DNA from: Quillaja saponaria
Taxonomy: Eukaryota > Streptophyta > Magnoliopsida > Fabales > Quillajaceae
Assembly (NCBI GenBank): GCA_029379385.1
Contig: CM055610.1
Coordinates: 21,415,422 to 21,479,421, forward strand
DNA length: 64,000 bases
Direction: 5' to 3'
The notes under the pieces were generated by a model. That model was not told where the DNA came from, did no database searches, and saw only the letters and a program-made list of their open reading frames with translations. Below, piece by piece: positions 37,165-50,268 of the stretch. Within the stretch, counting starts at the first letter, position 1, and each line of letters opens with the position of its first letter. The translations under genes and the position numbers were made by a program.

Positions 37165-40100
37165 ATGGAAAGAAGTGAACCGACATTAGTTCCAGAATGG
37201 TTGAGAAGTGCAGGAAATGTTACTGGGGGTGGCAGTTCAGTCCACCACTTTCCGTCATCATCTTCTCATACAGGTACTTCTGTCATACTGACTGGCTTCA
37301 ATGTATTATTTTAATTCTTTTGAGCATTTCTTTCTGTTAGAACGGTTATGTTATTCATATGGTTTGTGCTATCATTGATATGCAGATGCCTCTCTGGCCC
37401 ATCACACGAGAAATAGAAACTCTAAGAACTCAAATGATTTTGATGGCCCCCGGTCTGCATTTCTTGAACGGTCATCTTCATCAAATTCGCGGAGGAGTTC
37501 TAGTAATGGTTCTTCCAAGCATGCTTACAGCAGTTTCAATAGAAGTCACCGGGATAAGGACCGAGATAGAGAGAAAGAGAGGTCATCCTTCGGGGACCAC
37601 TGGGATCGTGACTCTGCTGACCCGTTGGCTAACATTTTTCCTGGAAGGGTGGAGAAGGATGCATTGCTGCGTTCTCATTCAATGGTTTCCCGGAAACAGA
37701 ATGAGCTGTTGCCTCGGAGGGTTGCTGTAGATGCAAAAACTAGCAGCAACAGCAACCACAACAATGGCAATGGTGCTCTTTCTGGGGGTACTACTGGTAG
37801 TGGCATTCAGAAAGCTGTGTTTGAGAAGGATTTTCCATCACTTGGATCTGAGGAAAGACAAGGAATTCCTGATATAGTGAGAGTTTCATCTCCTGGTTTG
37901 ACTACAGCTGGTCAAAACTTGCCTGTTGGTAGCTCAACTTTGATTGGTGGGGAGGGATGGACATCTGCTCTAGCAGAGGTGCCTGCGATAATTGGAAGTA
38001 GCAGTAGTGGATCAGTATCTGTTCAACAAACTGTTATTGCAACTTCTGCATCAGCAGCTCCAAGTGCAATGGCTGGTCTTAATATGGCTGAAGCACTAAC
38101 ACAGGCTCCAGCACGAGCCCGTACTGCTCCCCAGGTACTTTTTACCTCTATCTTCATCTCCTCCTTTATTCCAAGTTTCACTTTCTAAATATTGATTTAT
38201 GTCTGTGGTTGGTGTTGTCGCATGGGCCAATATAGTTGTCTGTTAAGACCCAAAGGCTCGAGGAATTGGCTATTAAGCAGTCAAGGCAACTGATTCCTGT
38301 GACACCATCATTGCCTAAAGCCTCGGTAAGAGGTTCTGCATCTTGTTATATACTTACAGGATTGCAATATTTATTTTTGGTTCCAAATGTTTGGTATTTA
38401 TTATACTGTACTCTATGGCTCTATCTATATACTTGGATATCACCCAGTTTATATACTTTTCATCGATTCTTCTCCTTTTAGCTTTCATTTGGTACTTGTG
38501 GATTGCTATTGTTGCTACCTTAATTGGGAACATTCGATATTTGGACTTTTTCTTGCCCTTTTTTACGGTAATGCTTGTGACTGTTATGTGCCAAGGACAG
38601 CAATCTAGGTAAAGAGCATTTCTGATTGAGATACCAGAGATACAAATTAACTTCTATTTTTCTGGCTATTGCTTCCTGTAGTCGGGATAATAGTGGATTG
38701 CTACATTAGTTTGGCTGGTTAGCTGGATGGTACTTGTTGTATTGAGTTGTCTAAACTCTAAACTATTTGATCCGAGTTTGGTATTGCTTTTCACTTGGTG
38801 CTTCTACTTTTTATTGGGAAAGGCAGTAAGTTTCTGTTGTAAAGAGATCATCTTATTCTTTAAAAAAAAAAAAAAAACTAAAGTTTAATAACGATATGGG
38901 TGACTATGGGACAAACGGATAGAGGGAGGTGGATGAGATGTCATCACATGCAAAGAGAAGAAAATAAATTAAGCAGAAAGCAATGATCAGGGATAGGGCT
39001 CTCTAACCCCGTTGAAGATCCAATTAAGCTACCCGTTTAGTTGCTCCAAAACGTAAACAAATTATTCCCATGGTAGCTGCTTGGTCAAATAGTGGCACTT
39101 GAAAATCTTAGCATTAAGCTCTAAGCAGGCAAACTACTGCAAACATCAACCTATTCTTTTTGAAAAATTCATTATCTTATTTTATTGATAATTTGTAAAG
39201 CAAATCAGAGGATGCTTGTGGAAGCTGCTGGAGATTGTATTTGCTATGTGAGGAAATTTTTATCCAAAATTATTCTTTTTCCTTTAAGGTAGCTTCTCAC
39301 AGTAACACTAACAATGGCTTAAAGGTAGCTTGTCAAAGCAACTTACGAAAGACACACCTTATTCCTTTGTAGTTCTTTTTGAATAAATTGTGACTGACTA
39401 TAACATGGTTTGGGAGGCCATTTGCTTAAACCTTCACTGAAATCAAAACTTCATGATCTGTAGAAGATTAGTAGTATCATTTCTGTTGGTTTGTAGTTTC
39501 TGTTTCCATTGTTAGCCACTTACCACAACATAGTCTTGGAATGATCAGTACAAACTTAGTCATCCTTCTCTCTTGTTATTACTGCTATGTATTCTGGTTC
39601 TAAATAGACATTGTGATATGGTCATTACTTTTAATTATAATGGCGATAGTATAGACATCTTTATGTTGGTTCTAGTTAGATTTATTTGTTCCTAATCTGG
39701 TTTCATCACGTGCAAGTGGGTTTTTGTGGAATCAAATGGATAAGGCTGGATATTATTTGTGTCAGGTTCTTCTGGTGGCACCAATAAAGAAAATAATACA
39801 ACACAATATTCCTTGACTCATGAAGTTTGTTAGTAATTAATAAATACAGACTGTTTTATCTCTGACTTTGCATGTAGTCTGACTAACTTCAATGCCTAAT
39901 CTCTTTATATGACTTTATTTTCTTTAAATCATAAACATGACAAAAGTCTGCCACATGACTAGGATATTGCCTAGGAGGACATACATAATAATCTGTCATT
40001 TTAAACATTCTCTCTCATGCACGCACATGCACACAGAAACATGTCTTTGTTAATGTAGTATGTGTAAAGGTACTTCTGTTTTAGTTCTAAACTTTCATTT

Positions 40101-40729
40101 AATGTTGGATCTCTGTGTTGGCATTGTAGTGTTCTTTTGGGGCAAATAATTGTATTCTGGTCATCATGTAAAGAAGTGACCTGTGGTAGTTTTTAAGTCT
40201 GAACTGATTATTTTATTGAGTGGTAGCAGTAATGATTTATAACTGTCCTAGTAGAGATCCGTAATTGGTAACTAAAGCTTATTTATTCTCACTATTTTCT
40301 TTGTTTGAGTTGATTATGGTAGCTGACTTTGAGTGATGAAGCAGTCAAGCAGATCCACAGTATCAACGGATAATTTTCTTGTTTTCGTGGTTTATAAGCA
40401 AGTTAGAATGATAATCATGCTTTAAATGTCATGTTTGCGGAAGATTATAATTTCACATGCTCATATGGTAGAGTTGATATTGTTGTCATAAATTTGTTCT
40501 TTTAATTGTTAGAGATTCATTTAAAATGGAAACTGAAACATCTTTTGCAAGAGGATTTATTGATTAATGATACCATGAAGTTGAAAGAGTTGGAGGATAC
40601 TGTTGCAGAGTTCCATGATTCAATCATGTGTCTGTGAGGTGATCAATTTATTTGTAGTCTCTGACTGGTTGTGGCCTCATAATGTTTAAGATAGCTTGAT
40701 AGGTACAGAAGCAATTATAACTATATGGA

Positions 40730-40760
<31 letters not shown>

Positions 40761-42511
40761 AATGTATAAGTGATTTTGTACTGCTCTTTTCTTGCATGCT
40801 ACGTTTTTGGCTTACTGCACTTGTTGAGATTGTACTGTTCTCAAGTTGGTAAAAGTTTGTGGGATCGGGGATGGGGGAGGGGGGAGGGAAGGTGTTCACA
40901 GAGGCTCGTAGCTTTGACTCTTAGCTAGGAAGACAGTTTTTGGTTACTGAGGAAATGGAAAATATGCTTTTATATTCTGTAACCTGTGGTGAAACTGAAT
41001 AGCACATTAACCGGTTGGGCTCACATGTTTATGCTTGTGCTGCACCGTGGTTGGTATACCCTGGTTGGTAGCTGTGCATCTATTTCATATTTATGCCAAC
41101 CTTCCTTTTCTGAAGTGAACTTGATTAGATTGTGTTAGTTTTTCTGAAAGAATATATCTTAATCTGTCATTATCAAGATTTGCTGGTGTTTCTTTTCTTT
41201 TGTTTATAATATATTGGAAATTTCTGTTTCCAGTTTGCATGTCTGCGCTGATAGATTGAGAGCCTTCACATATTTATGATGGTTTACTGTTAATCAGATA
41301 GTTTCTTTTTCAGGTTCATAATTCTTCTGAGAAATCAAAGCCCAAAATGGCAGTCAGGAATGTGGAGATGAATGTGGCTTCCAAAACTGGTTCTCAGCAG
41401 TCCTCTCCATTGCTTCTTGCTAATCAAACTATTCGCAGTGTAAATGTCAAGTTGGACACTCCAAAGACATCTGGGAAGTTTCTTGTTCTTGGACCGATGA
41501 ATGGTGTCTCCCCTACTTCAAAGGATGTTGCTAGCCCGACGAATAATGCCAACAGCAGACCTGGACATCAACTTCCTATTGCTCCACCTGTTGCATCTGT
41601 GCTTTTGAGAAGCCCCAACAACAACCAAAAGCCCATTACAGAGAGGAAGGCAGCTTCCTTGGATCTGAAATCAGGGTCCACTTTGGAAAAGAGGCCCTCC
41701 ATATCTCAAGTCCAGAGCAGGAATGATTTTTTCAATCTCATCAAGAAGAAAACATCAATGAGCACTTCGGATCATCCAGATTCTGCCCCTGTTGTTTCAT
41801 CTCCTACCATGGGAAAATCTGGTGAAGTAACTAGGGAAATATTATCTGGTCCTGCAAGTCATCATGCTCTTGAAAATGGTGTTGAGGTGATCAGTAATGG
41901 TGATGTCTGTGAAGAGATTTGCAGTCCCTCTGGTGAAGAGAAGGGCACGAATTCCGCTCCTACTGTATATCCTGATGAAGAAGAGGCTGCATTCCTTCGT
42001 TCTCTTGGCTGGGAGGAAAATTCTGGGGAGGATGAAGGTCTGACAGAAGAGGAGATCAATGCTTTTTATCAGGAGGTGAGGAACTCTTTTCTTTTTTTAT
42101 TATCGTTGCGTTGATTGTGATGACTTCTAAAATGGAAATCATAGTAGATCTGTTGTTGAGTGTTGTTCTGAAGTCAGTTGGCTTGTAACAATGGAATATG
42201 GATGATGCTAGTTTCTATTAAAGACTTAAGTTTCTCTTTCTCTCTCTCTCTCTCTCTCCCCCCCTTTCCCCTCTGGTGGTGAGAACTCTTTCTACCAGGT
42301 TGTGTTGGTTGAAAACCTAGTTAACCATAGGTAAACCAGGTTTACTTACTTCCTGTGAACTCAATTTTTTAATTTCTATTTGCAGTATATGAAATTGAGG
42401 CCGTCCTTCAAACTTCAGCCTAAGCTTTCAAAGCTGTCCAAATCTCCTGCAACTAACTTGGATGGAGCTTCTGCTGAATTGAGCTCCTCTGACTCTGGAT
42501 CCGAAGCTTGA
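37165..42511 (+). CDS. Vasculin (GPBP1)-like protein, 611 aa
   Basis: Exons 37165-37273, 37386-38134, 38236-38325, 41314-42075 and 42386-42511 join in frame with GT-AG junctions; intron 3 is 3.0 kb. The protein starts MERSEPTLVPEWLRSAG. It has an Arg/Ser/Asp-rich segment (HRDKDRDREKERSSF), then KAVFEKDFPSLGSEE, a long low-complexity Ser/Thr/Ala region, then KTQRLEELAIKQSRQLIPVTP, and near the C-terminus EEEAAFLRSLGWEENSGEDE, TEEEINAFYQEYMKLRP. The FEKDFPSL motif and the LRSLGWEE..LTEEEINAF block match the animal vasculin/GPBP1 family, GC-rich promoter-binding nuclear proteins. Function in plants is not established to my knowledge; a nuclear transcription-related role is inferred. The ends look complete. 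Confidence 0.85.
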
Positions 42512-43337
42512 TGTAATGTTCGTCACGGAGAGGACCTAATAGTTTTGCTTTTTGATGGCAGATGGTTAGTTTCTTTTTTTCTTTCGTTCTGAAAGAAAGC
42601 TAATGAATTGGGCATGAAAGAGGAGGGGGTGGGTTTTGGTTGGAACCCTGCATTTTGCAAATAGTGCAATAAAGTTACCGGTGCCTGAATCCTGCCTGCC
42701 TTAACAGGAATTTTTTTTTTGTTACTTGTTTTAAAGGTTTTTAGAGTTGGTTGGGCAAGGGTAGGATAGAGGCTATTTTGTCTGCCATGAAAGGTGCTTG
42801 GCAATTGCATCTATTTGGGGTATTTTGATCCTGTTCTTTTCCTCTGAAAGGGGGTATGATCTTACATGATAAAGCTTTATGATGTCTTTGGTCAATTTTA
42901 CGGAAAAAAGAAATTAAAAGTTCCTTTTTTTAGTGATAGATCATGTTGATATGAATATTTTTCAAGTTCTGCTCATTTTTGTTTACGGTTCCTGTGGTAT
43001 TCAATGTCATAATTCACATCAATAAAAACCAGATATAGAAATGATTGATTCACTTTAAAATTCATTTTTCTTCGAGTTTGCATTTCATATTTTGAAGTTA
43101 CATTTCTCCACTTACTTTACTCCAGGCTGGTAAGATGCCCAGCCCAAGTCAGTGGCACACTCTGGTAGATGTGGGGGCCAATATAGATTCTACCTTAACC
43201 TCTCAGGAGATGGTGAAGTTGTAAAACCATGAGTGAGGAGCGTTCTTGTTCTTGCCTTGAGATGGAGTAGAATCATAAAACAAAAATTGAAGCATTTTCT
43301 AGAGAAGGAGAAAGTTTCCATTGCCAGTAGCTGCTTA
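42512..43337. other. 3' region of the vasculin-like gene and spacer
   Basis: The first ~350 bp are the probable 3' untranslated region, with T-rich DNA and AATAAA-like hexamers. Nothing coding is recognised until the decayed glucanase fragment. Confidence 0.5.
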
Positions 43338-43987
43338 TCAATGTTCTTCAAAGCTGCATTAGAAGCATCAACTAAAGTTTCAAATTTACTGTAATTGCCG
43401 AAGTTTCCAATGACTGGGTTGTCTCTTTTTATCTCAATGGTAACTCAAGGCTTCCCATTCCCTTATTCAGTTCTCAATTCGAATATATAAGCATCCTTGT
43501 GCTTACTCAGTTTCATGGAAAGTATATGTATCAAGTCGTATGCAAGAACCTAAGCACATGCAACAGAAAAAGAACCTACACAAAATACTCGATAAACATA
43601 ACTTGGGCAAGGAACCATAGCTATTTCTAGCTCTTTCTTGTGTTTACGGAAGTCCTTGTATATGGCTCACTAGCCATTATTTCCCATCTCATGTTTGCTT
43701 CATTTGTTTTCATTGTAATTTCTGTACCCTGCAAAATTTGAAATCATGCTAATTAAAAAATAAAAAATTGGAGATATGTACTTAAATATGAATTTCAGAA
43801 GGGTAACTGAGATATCTTCATCTTTTACTCCAAGACACATTTTAGTTAGACCCTTTTAATGCTCCAAGTACTTCAGGGCTGGGATCAAAGAGTCTGATCA
43901 ATTCAATGCCACTCTTTTTATAAAGGCCTACTACATCTTGTGAGGATGGGAGGTTATCTCCATCCCTTCCATAATAAACACCGATGC
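43338..43987 (-). pseudogene. Heavily decayed GH17 beta-1,3-glucanase copy
   Basis: Two separate remnants lie in the same order as in the intact gene. From 43987, just after an acceptor (CACAG/GC), the minus strand reads GVYYGRDGDNLPSSQDVVGL then IELIRLFDPSPEVLGALKGS, the exon-2 start of the family, ending in a stop and frame loss near 43830. At 43431-43338 it reads DNPVIGNFGNYSKFETLVDA followed by SNAALKNID, corresponding to residues ~225-255. The parts between, including the general-acid region, and the C-terminus are missing, and no first exon is found. It is the most degraded of three tandem copies. Confidence 0.85.
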
Positions 43988-45002
43988 CTGTGATTTAAAA
44001 CAAAAACATGTCAAGTTCATATTACAGCATTTGGATCAAATGAAAATAAGTTGAAAAGATATAGTTCACTCTCCTTTTGAAATGAAATAGAAAGAAAAAG
44101 TTATGAAGAAACGATTAAGTTTCCTTTGTTTTGATGGAAATTGGTTTTTGGACTAAATTTCTTCAACACAAGCATATGAAGGACACCTAATTATGACAAG
44201 AAGTTTGGAATTTGTTTTAACCATATTGGGGGCCAAATATAATGACTACCACCACCAACATAACACAAGCGCATATAGAGTTTTGAGGGCAGTTATTGCT
44301 ACAAACATAAACATGTTCCAGGAGGGGCCTCAAAAATCAAACAGAGTTTTGTCTGTGCTTTAGGGCTACACCTGGTAATGTTAAGAATTAGGGTAGAACT
44401 TACTTTTAAAAACTAGCTATTGGGTGGAGCATGTTCATTTTTTTAGAAGCCCTCCTTTAAGTTGTCCATATAATTAATGTAAGACTATTGTACATACAAC
44501 CAATGACCCATAATACACAAGTAGAAGGGGTTATGTAGAAAGAGACCTAAAATTAAATGAACGAAAATAATATAATTGTTGTGAATGACACATTGGATTG
44601 ATAAGAATTTGAGAAAATAATTCACATAGCCAAATCCAAGAATTTATGAGAATTTTACTATCATGACATTCCAATAGTCTTTTCGTCTCAATTTAATGCT
44701 TTAGTTAAACTTCCCCAAATAACTGTCTTACAGGAGTCATTGGATTGTTTGATATCCTATTTAAACTTTGGGGGAAAGTCTATTTATCAATTTATTGGAT
44801 GTTAAAGGCCATTTCAATGTTCTATGCCAAAGAGGAACTAACTACTTGAGATAGACAACCAGCTTTAAGTTGCCGTTTCCTTAAGGATCCTTTTCTGCCT
44901 TTTTTTTTTTTTTTCGCTGTAATTGGTTGATCACATATAGTAATGAAAACTGATAAAAAAAGAGTTCCTTGCATATACTACTACTACTGACAACTCAAGA
45001 AA
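43988..45002. other. Spacer between two decayed glucanase copies
   Basis: No gene is recognised. The first exon of the more decayed copy would be expected here but was not found. Confidence 0.5.
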
Positions 45003-45944
45003 TGAATAAACAGGAGTCGGGTCAGGATAGAAGAGACCAAAATTCTGCTCTTCTCCAGCTTGCTTCATTTCTTCACCAAACATTTCAGACAAAAATGATG
45101 CAAATCATTCATTGGGAGTAATGCTTCATTAGTAAATTTCCAACTGAGGGAGGATAAGAGATTTGAAGAACTTTCATTGGGATCACAGCAGTCACTCTAG
45201 TGCTAACTAGGCCAATTGAAGTTATAGCAAGATGAATGTTGTTCATGGCGACATATTTAGCAGTAGGACAGGGGATAACTTCATTACCTAAGGTAATCCA
45301 GCCAAATGAAACATCATTTATCATTTATGTACGGAAGAATGTTAGTTTTCACTCATTCACCAGCTTCAAATTGGCTTAGAGCAGGCTTATCTAAATCTTG
45401 ATTTCTCACACCAATAGAGACTTAGACATTTGACCCTCTCAATGCATCAAGTACTTCATGATCAGGTTCATAGAGTCTGATATACTCAGTTCCACACTTC
45501 TGGTAAAGCAGTATCACATTTTGTGGAGATGGACGGTTTTGTTCATTCCTTCCATAATTTACACCAATATGCTAGGTACCTGCATTATAAAGATTTATAA
45601 TTTTAAAACCCTCATGCAGATATGTTTATGCATAACCCTGTTTCTTGATTGACAGAAGTATAGCATTGTAGCAGGATCATTTGTATTTACTTAGAGTCCA
45701 ACTGGACTACCTAAAAATCATTACATATACAGGATATTGCTTGATTGCTAAGTTAAACTGATGAATGTAGTTCGAATTCCAAGAGTAATTTCAGGTAAAC
45801 ATAATATAGTTGGAATTCCAAAGAGACAATTATTTCACTTTTTGTTCAGTCAGAGATGAAAAACTTACCAGAGCAGGGAAGCCGTTGAATCACTACTAAC
45901 ACCAGTATTGTCATTGACATAATGTTCCTCCTAGAATTCATCAT
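45003..45944 (-). pseudogene. GH17 beta-1,3-glucanase pseudogene with internal deletion
   Basis: Exon 1 (45944-45869, 76 bp, the same length as in the intact gene) encodes a signal-peptide-like MMNSRRNIMSMTILVLVVIQ. Exon 2 begins at 45579 and reads HIGVNYGRNEQNRPSPQNVI and YIRLYEPDHEVLDALRGSN, but has stops at 45574-45572 and 45424-45422 and further breaks. GWITLGNEVIP and SYPPSVG remain. The frame then jumps straight to the family C-terminus (EMFGEEMKQAGEEQNFGLFY), so ~130 residues that would carry the catalytic nucleophile are gone. It cannot make an active enzyme. A perfect 49-bp tandem duplication lies 134 bp upstream. Confidence 0.92.
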
Positions 45945-46077
45945 TTTCTTTTTTCTTTCCTATCTGCGATAATCACCAACATGCAGACCAGCTGGGGACT
46001 GAGTTTATAAGCAGAGGAAATTTGGTTTATGTTGCTTGAGTTACTCATAATGAACAGAAATAGAAATTTTGAACTGT

Positions 46078-46175
46078 AAAGTTAGACCATTAATTGTCTT
46101 GAATAAATGAAGTCAAGCTGGTTATTAAAGTTAGACCATTAATTGTCTTGAATAAATGAAGTCAAGCTGGTTATT
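46078..46175. repeat. Perfect 49-bp tandem duplication
   Basis: 46078-46126 and 46127-46175 are identical 49-bp units starting AAAGTTAGACCATTAATTGT. Complete identity points to a recent event. It lies in the former promoter region of the glucanase pseudogene. Confidence 0.97.
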
Positions 46176-46460
46176 TTCATTTAAAAAGTTGACTTAATTT
46201 CACACCTTTATTTAAGTGGGTCTCCTATATTCTAAGAGTGTAACTAAGTCCACTTTTTAAGTAGAAGCCAACAACTTAATTGACTGAGCAATAATTAACT
46301 TACTATTTTCATGGTGGGGGATAAGTTTTTGGTACACCATTAATTTCATCTCCAAGCAAGAGGAAAGGAAAGTTATTTTACAATTATGTTATTACAAGGC
46401 TGAGAATGTTTTTTAAACTTACAGCATCCAGGCTATGACACCAGAAGCCAATTGCTGTAC

Positions 46461-47688
46461 TTATGGCCAAAAGGGATACACAGGCTTCATATTTGGCTGG
46501 AAGAATCCAAAATTTTGCTCAACTCCTGCAGGCTTCAGATTTTCATTGAACATTTCAAATATGAAAGCATTGAAACTACGGCCTGGCCTCCTTGGTGTTC
46601 CAGCTCCACTCAGCACATGGTTCAGGAAGTTTCGGTTGTAAGTCAAGGCATTCTCTGTACTAGTGTGAGGTTCATTTCCTGCACTAGGCCAGACACTCTC
46701 TGCTATGTCAATATTGATGTCAGGTACACCAATCTTCTTGAAAGTGGCATGAATTGCATCAACCATAGCATCAAACAGATTGTAATAATTATATTTTCCA
46801 TCAACGACGACCGGATTTTTTGATTTGAATAAAGCATATTCTAAAGAAATCTGACCAGGGTTAGATGCATATGCAAAGTAAGGATAAACATTGACCATAA
46901 TTGGTGAACCATGGTGCCACAATGTTAGTCCAATGTCTTTCAAAACATTAGCTGCTTCAGGAGTAAAAGCCCCAGTTGAGGGTGGGTAAGAGGCTGCTAA
47001 GGCAGCCATTGAAATTACAGTAGTCACTTTAATATCTTTGTGGACACCAGCATCATTAAGAGCCTTCAAGATATTATTAATAGCTTGAGAAACATATGGT
47101 GCTTCTGCCCCTGGAATTACTTCATTACCTAAAGTAATATAACCGATATTAACATCGTTTATGTAGGGGATGACATCGGTGCTAACCCAAGAATTGGCAG
47201 CATTTTGATCTTGTGCAATGCTATGTATGTCTTCATTTCTTGTACCAAAGGAGAGTAAGAATGGTTTGCCTCTTAAGGCTTCAAGCACATCATGTCTTGG
47301 CTCGTAAATCCGGATGAAATTAATGGAGCATTTCCCATAGAGGTCTATAACATCTGTTGCAGGTGGAAGGTTGTTCCCATTCATGCCAAAATTTACACCA
47401 ATTACATAGGTACCTGCAATTTCATACAACAAATTTTTTGTTAAATGTTTGTTAGCTTCCACGATCGGAAGATTCGGAACAAGAGGTGTGAGATTTGAAA
47501 AAGAAAAATACGCTATCCTTTTGTGTAGCTCGTAACCAATAAAAAAAAAAAAAAAAAAGTGTGATAGCATTTGGGAATTATATATTTGTTTCATTATATC
47601 AAGAAAACTTACGGGCAAGGGGAAGCTGTTGAATCAGTAGAATTGTTATTATTGTGACAAAGACTCCTCTGACCCAGCAGGACTCCAT
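46461..47688 (-). CDS. Glucan endo-1,3-beta-glucosidase, GH17, intact
   Basis: Exons 47688-47613 and 47413-46461 give 342 aa. Residues 1-25 (MESCWVRGVFVTIITILLIQ..) form a signal peptide and the intron falls at its end, the standard position in this family. The mature enzyme begins RTYVIGVNFGMNGNNLP. The catalytic general acid is Glu123 in ITLGNEVIP and the nucleophile is Glu264 in INIDIAESVWPSAG. There is no C-terminal CBM43 domain or GPI signal; the chain ends KPVYPFWP, so a secreted pathogenesis-type (PR-2-like) enzyme hydrolysing beta-1,3-glucan is expected. The Gly that normally follows ES in the ESGWPS signature is Val266 here. Two decayed copies lie downstream on the same strand, so this is the surviving member of a tandem array. 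Confidence 0.93.
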
Positions 47689-47761
47689 GTTGCTTACTCC
47701 CTTGCCTCAACCTCTGAAAGGAACAGTGAGACCTACTACAAGTCTACAAGGAAGAAGTATC

Positions 47762-47769
47762 TTATATAA
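47762..47769 (-). promoter_or_regulatory. Probable TATA box of the glucanase gene
   Basis: TTATATAA lies about 75 bp upstream of the start codon at 47688, inside a symmetric CTTATATAAG. The leader would be about 40-45 nt. Confidence 0.6.
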
Positions 47770-47779
47770 GATTTTTTTG

Positions 47780-50268
47780 ACTCTCGCATTTATGACAGTC
47801 AAAATAATATATCTTATGGGTATTAATGATATCTGTTAAGTACAATAATTACAATTTTTAGTATATATAAGATGTACTAATTGTAAGACTAAGGACTATT
47901 TTATCAATAACAAATTAATTTAACGGTTAATGTAATATATAAAAAATATTCTTTCGGGTGCGGTATTAGTTTTTTGAAATATAAGATAATAATAATGTGG
48001 ATATAATATTACTTATTAAAATGTGTGAGGTGCCTGTCTATCGTTTTATTTGTTAAAAAAAAAGTCTGTATATATAAATTTGTAATATTTGAAAATAATT
48101 TTAATTTTATGTAATTTACAAGGAAGTGCCTTAAAATAAAATTTTGACTCTCTGACTTAATTATAATATTAAATATGCAATCAATCCACGACTTATATCT
48201 TACGGGTGTACTATGATATTTGTTAAGGTGTAGTAATGGCAATTGTTAAGGTTTTTTTCTTATAGTGGGTACATACATTTAGAGCATTAATTAAAGTAAT
48301 ATATATAAAAATTTATAATATTTATAGTAATCATCAATCATTTCAAAGTTAGGTTATTAATAATTTATTACTTTGAAATTGATTTAAAAATTAAAAATTA
48401 TGTTTATTATATCCTAATAAATGTTCTAATAACACTCCTTATTAAATTCATATATAAATCATGTCAAAGTTACTAACTTTAATTAGAATCATTATAATTA
48501 ATATGAATAATTATATTAAAGAATAAAGAGAGAATCCAGCTCCTACTAACATTAGGTTATATTTAATAGATTTTCTAATGGGTGATATAGGATACTTGTT
48601 AAGGTGATAAATATAAAAAATTTATATACAGTGTTGTGTAATAAATAATTTTTTATTTCTAAAATGTTTCAAATTCCAAATCTCACAATTATTACATCTT
48701 ATCAAGTACCATTTAGACATTAATTAGAAAAATTTATATTTAATTATGTTTATTTTTAGTTAAAATTATCAGATTATAATTAATAATTAAATTATTATTA
48801 TTTTCTAATTACAGTTGAGTTTAAGATTATGCTATAAGATTGTGCACCGTGAAGGACAGGCAGCAGACTTTTTGGCGTATTTGACTCTCAACCAGCGTGA
48901 GGGTGAACTTGTCTGGTTAACTGCTCCCCCTTCCATTTGGATCATCCTTGATGCTGACAAAGCAGGGGTCTCATGGCAACGTCGTATTGCCTTTGACACC
49001 ATTTAATTTGTTTTCTTTTCCCTTCTTGTTGTTTCCTTTCCTCACTAATCAAAAGAATAATTGATTAAAAGTTGTGTCCATGCCTATTTATAAAATAATT
49101 ATTTAACGAATTATTTTCTATTAAAATTATAAAAAAATAAATAAACGAAATGATTATGTTCTCACTGATTCTAATGTTTTTAGTTTTATAAAATATGATA
49201 AAAAATGGATTTAATTGTAATTTTCTCTACAAATTTTTTACTTAAAATTATACACTAAAATTTGTATAAAGCATTATACTTTAACTGTTAAAATGAAGTC
49301 GTTGGTTAAATTTTAGGTGATGTTTATTGTATTAGGATGACATTTGTAAAAATAGTATGGATAATTTAATTTTGGTCAAACTTGATTATAAGTGAAAAAA
49401 ATAATCATTAAATTCTTGCTTTTATTTTTGTAATTATAATAAGAAAATTATAGGAAAAACAATCTAATTATAATTCAAAAAACAAATTTCTAACATTGAA
49501 CATCTGGATTATTTGATGATAATCAAATTTGATAAGATTATAACCAACATACAAGCACCCTCATAATAATAATAAAATTATTTTTAATTTCTTAATAATT
49601 GAGATGAGTGATAAAGTAACTAAAGATATTTTGTATTGATTGAAAAAATTGTACATATGCCCAGATTATATGTTTTTCATTTTCCAAATGAAAAATCATT
49701 CATAGACATTACAAAAAATTTCCTAGAATAGTATTAAAGATCCAAAAATAATAATAATCTCATTTCCAATTTTTGATATTTAAACATACATGCTTATAAG
49801 TTATAACAGATGAAACGAGATTTCTATAACTAAACATGGTCCTTAAATAGTGCAAAAGCTGTTTCCCGATATAACTTGATTCCTCTTTATATATATAATA
49901 AATAATAAATAAATAAAAATAGTACAAATTTTCATTGTTGGCATTTCGAGCTAGGGGAGAGTTGTTAGCCAACGAGCGGTGAGGCATGGAGCTGGGAGAG
50001 TATCAAAGATTTTTTTTCAAGTCCAAACATCTATTTATCTCCTATCCCAAAAAAGAAAAAGAAATTTTTTATATAACCAGACCAATCAGTAGATGAGCGT
50101 TTCAATTTGAATTAGCAATTGGCAGACTGTTGGCACACATAAGTCATAACACATTTGCAGAAGATGAACTATTTACTATTCCACTAACCAAACAAGATGA
50201 ATACGTGGATACATATCTCCTTCAGAAATAATTTCAAGCTCCAAATGCCAAGCATATATTGATTCACC
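47780..50268. other. AT-rich intergenic region
   Basis: Apart from a LINE fragment at 48813-49075, no gene is recognised. The part just before 50269 is the 3' region of the TMEM50 gene on the minus strand. Confidence 0.5.
48813..49075 (+). mobile_element. 5'-truncated LINE fragment (RNase H C-terminus)
   Basis: The plus-strand frame 48815-49006 reads KIVHREGQAADFLAYLTLNQ, then ELVWLTAPPSIWIILDADKAG. The HREGxxADFLA motif and the following P..I...D..G pattern are the C-terminal end of the RNase H domain of plant L1-type LINEs. It is followed by a pyrimidine-rich 3' tail. Only about 60 codons remain. Confidence 0.7.

Noticed and set aside
46452..46823. Plus-strand 123-codon frame opposite the glucanase gene
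   Set aside because: It is the antisense shadow of the GH17 coding exon.
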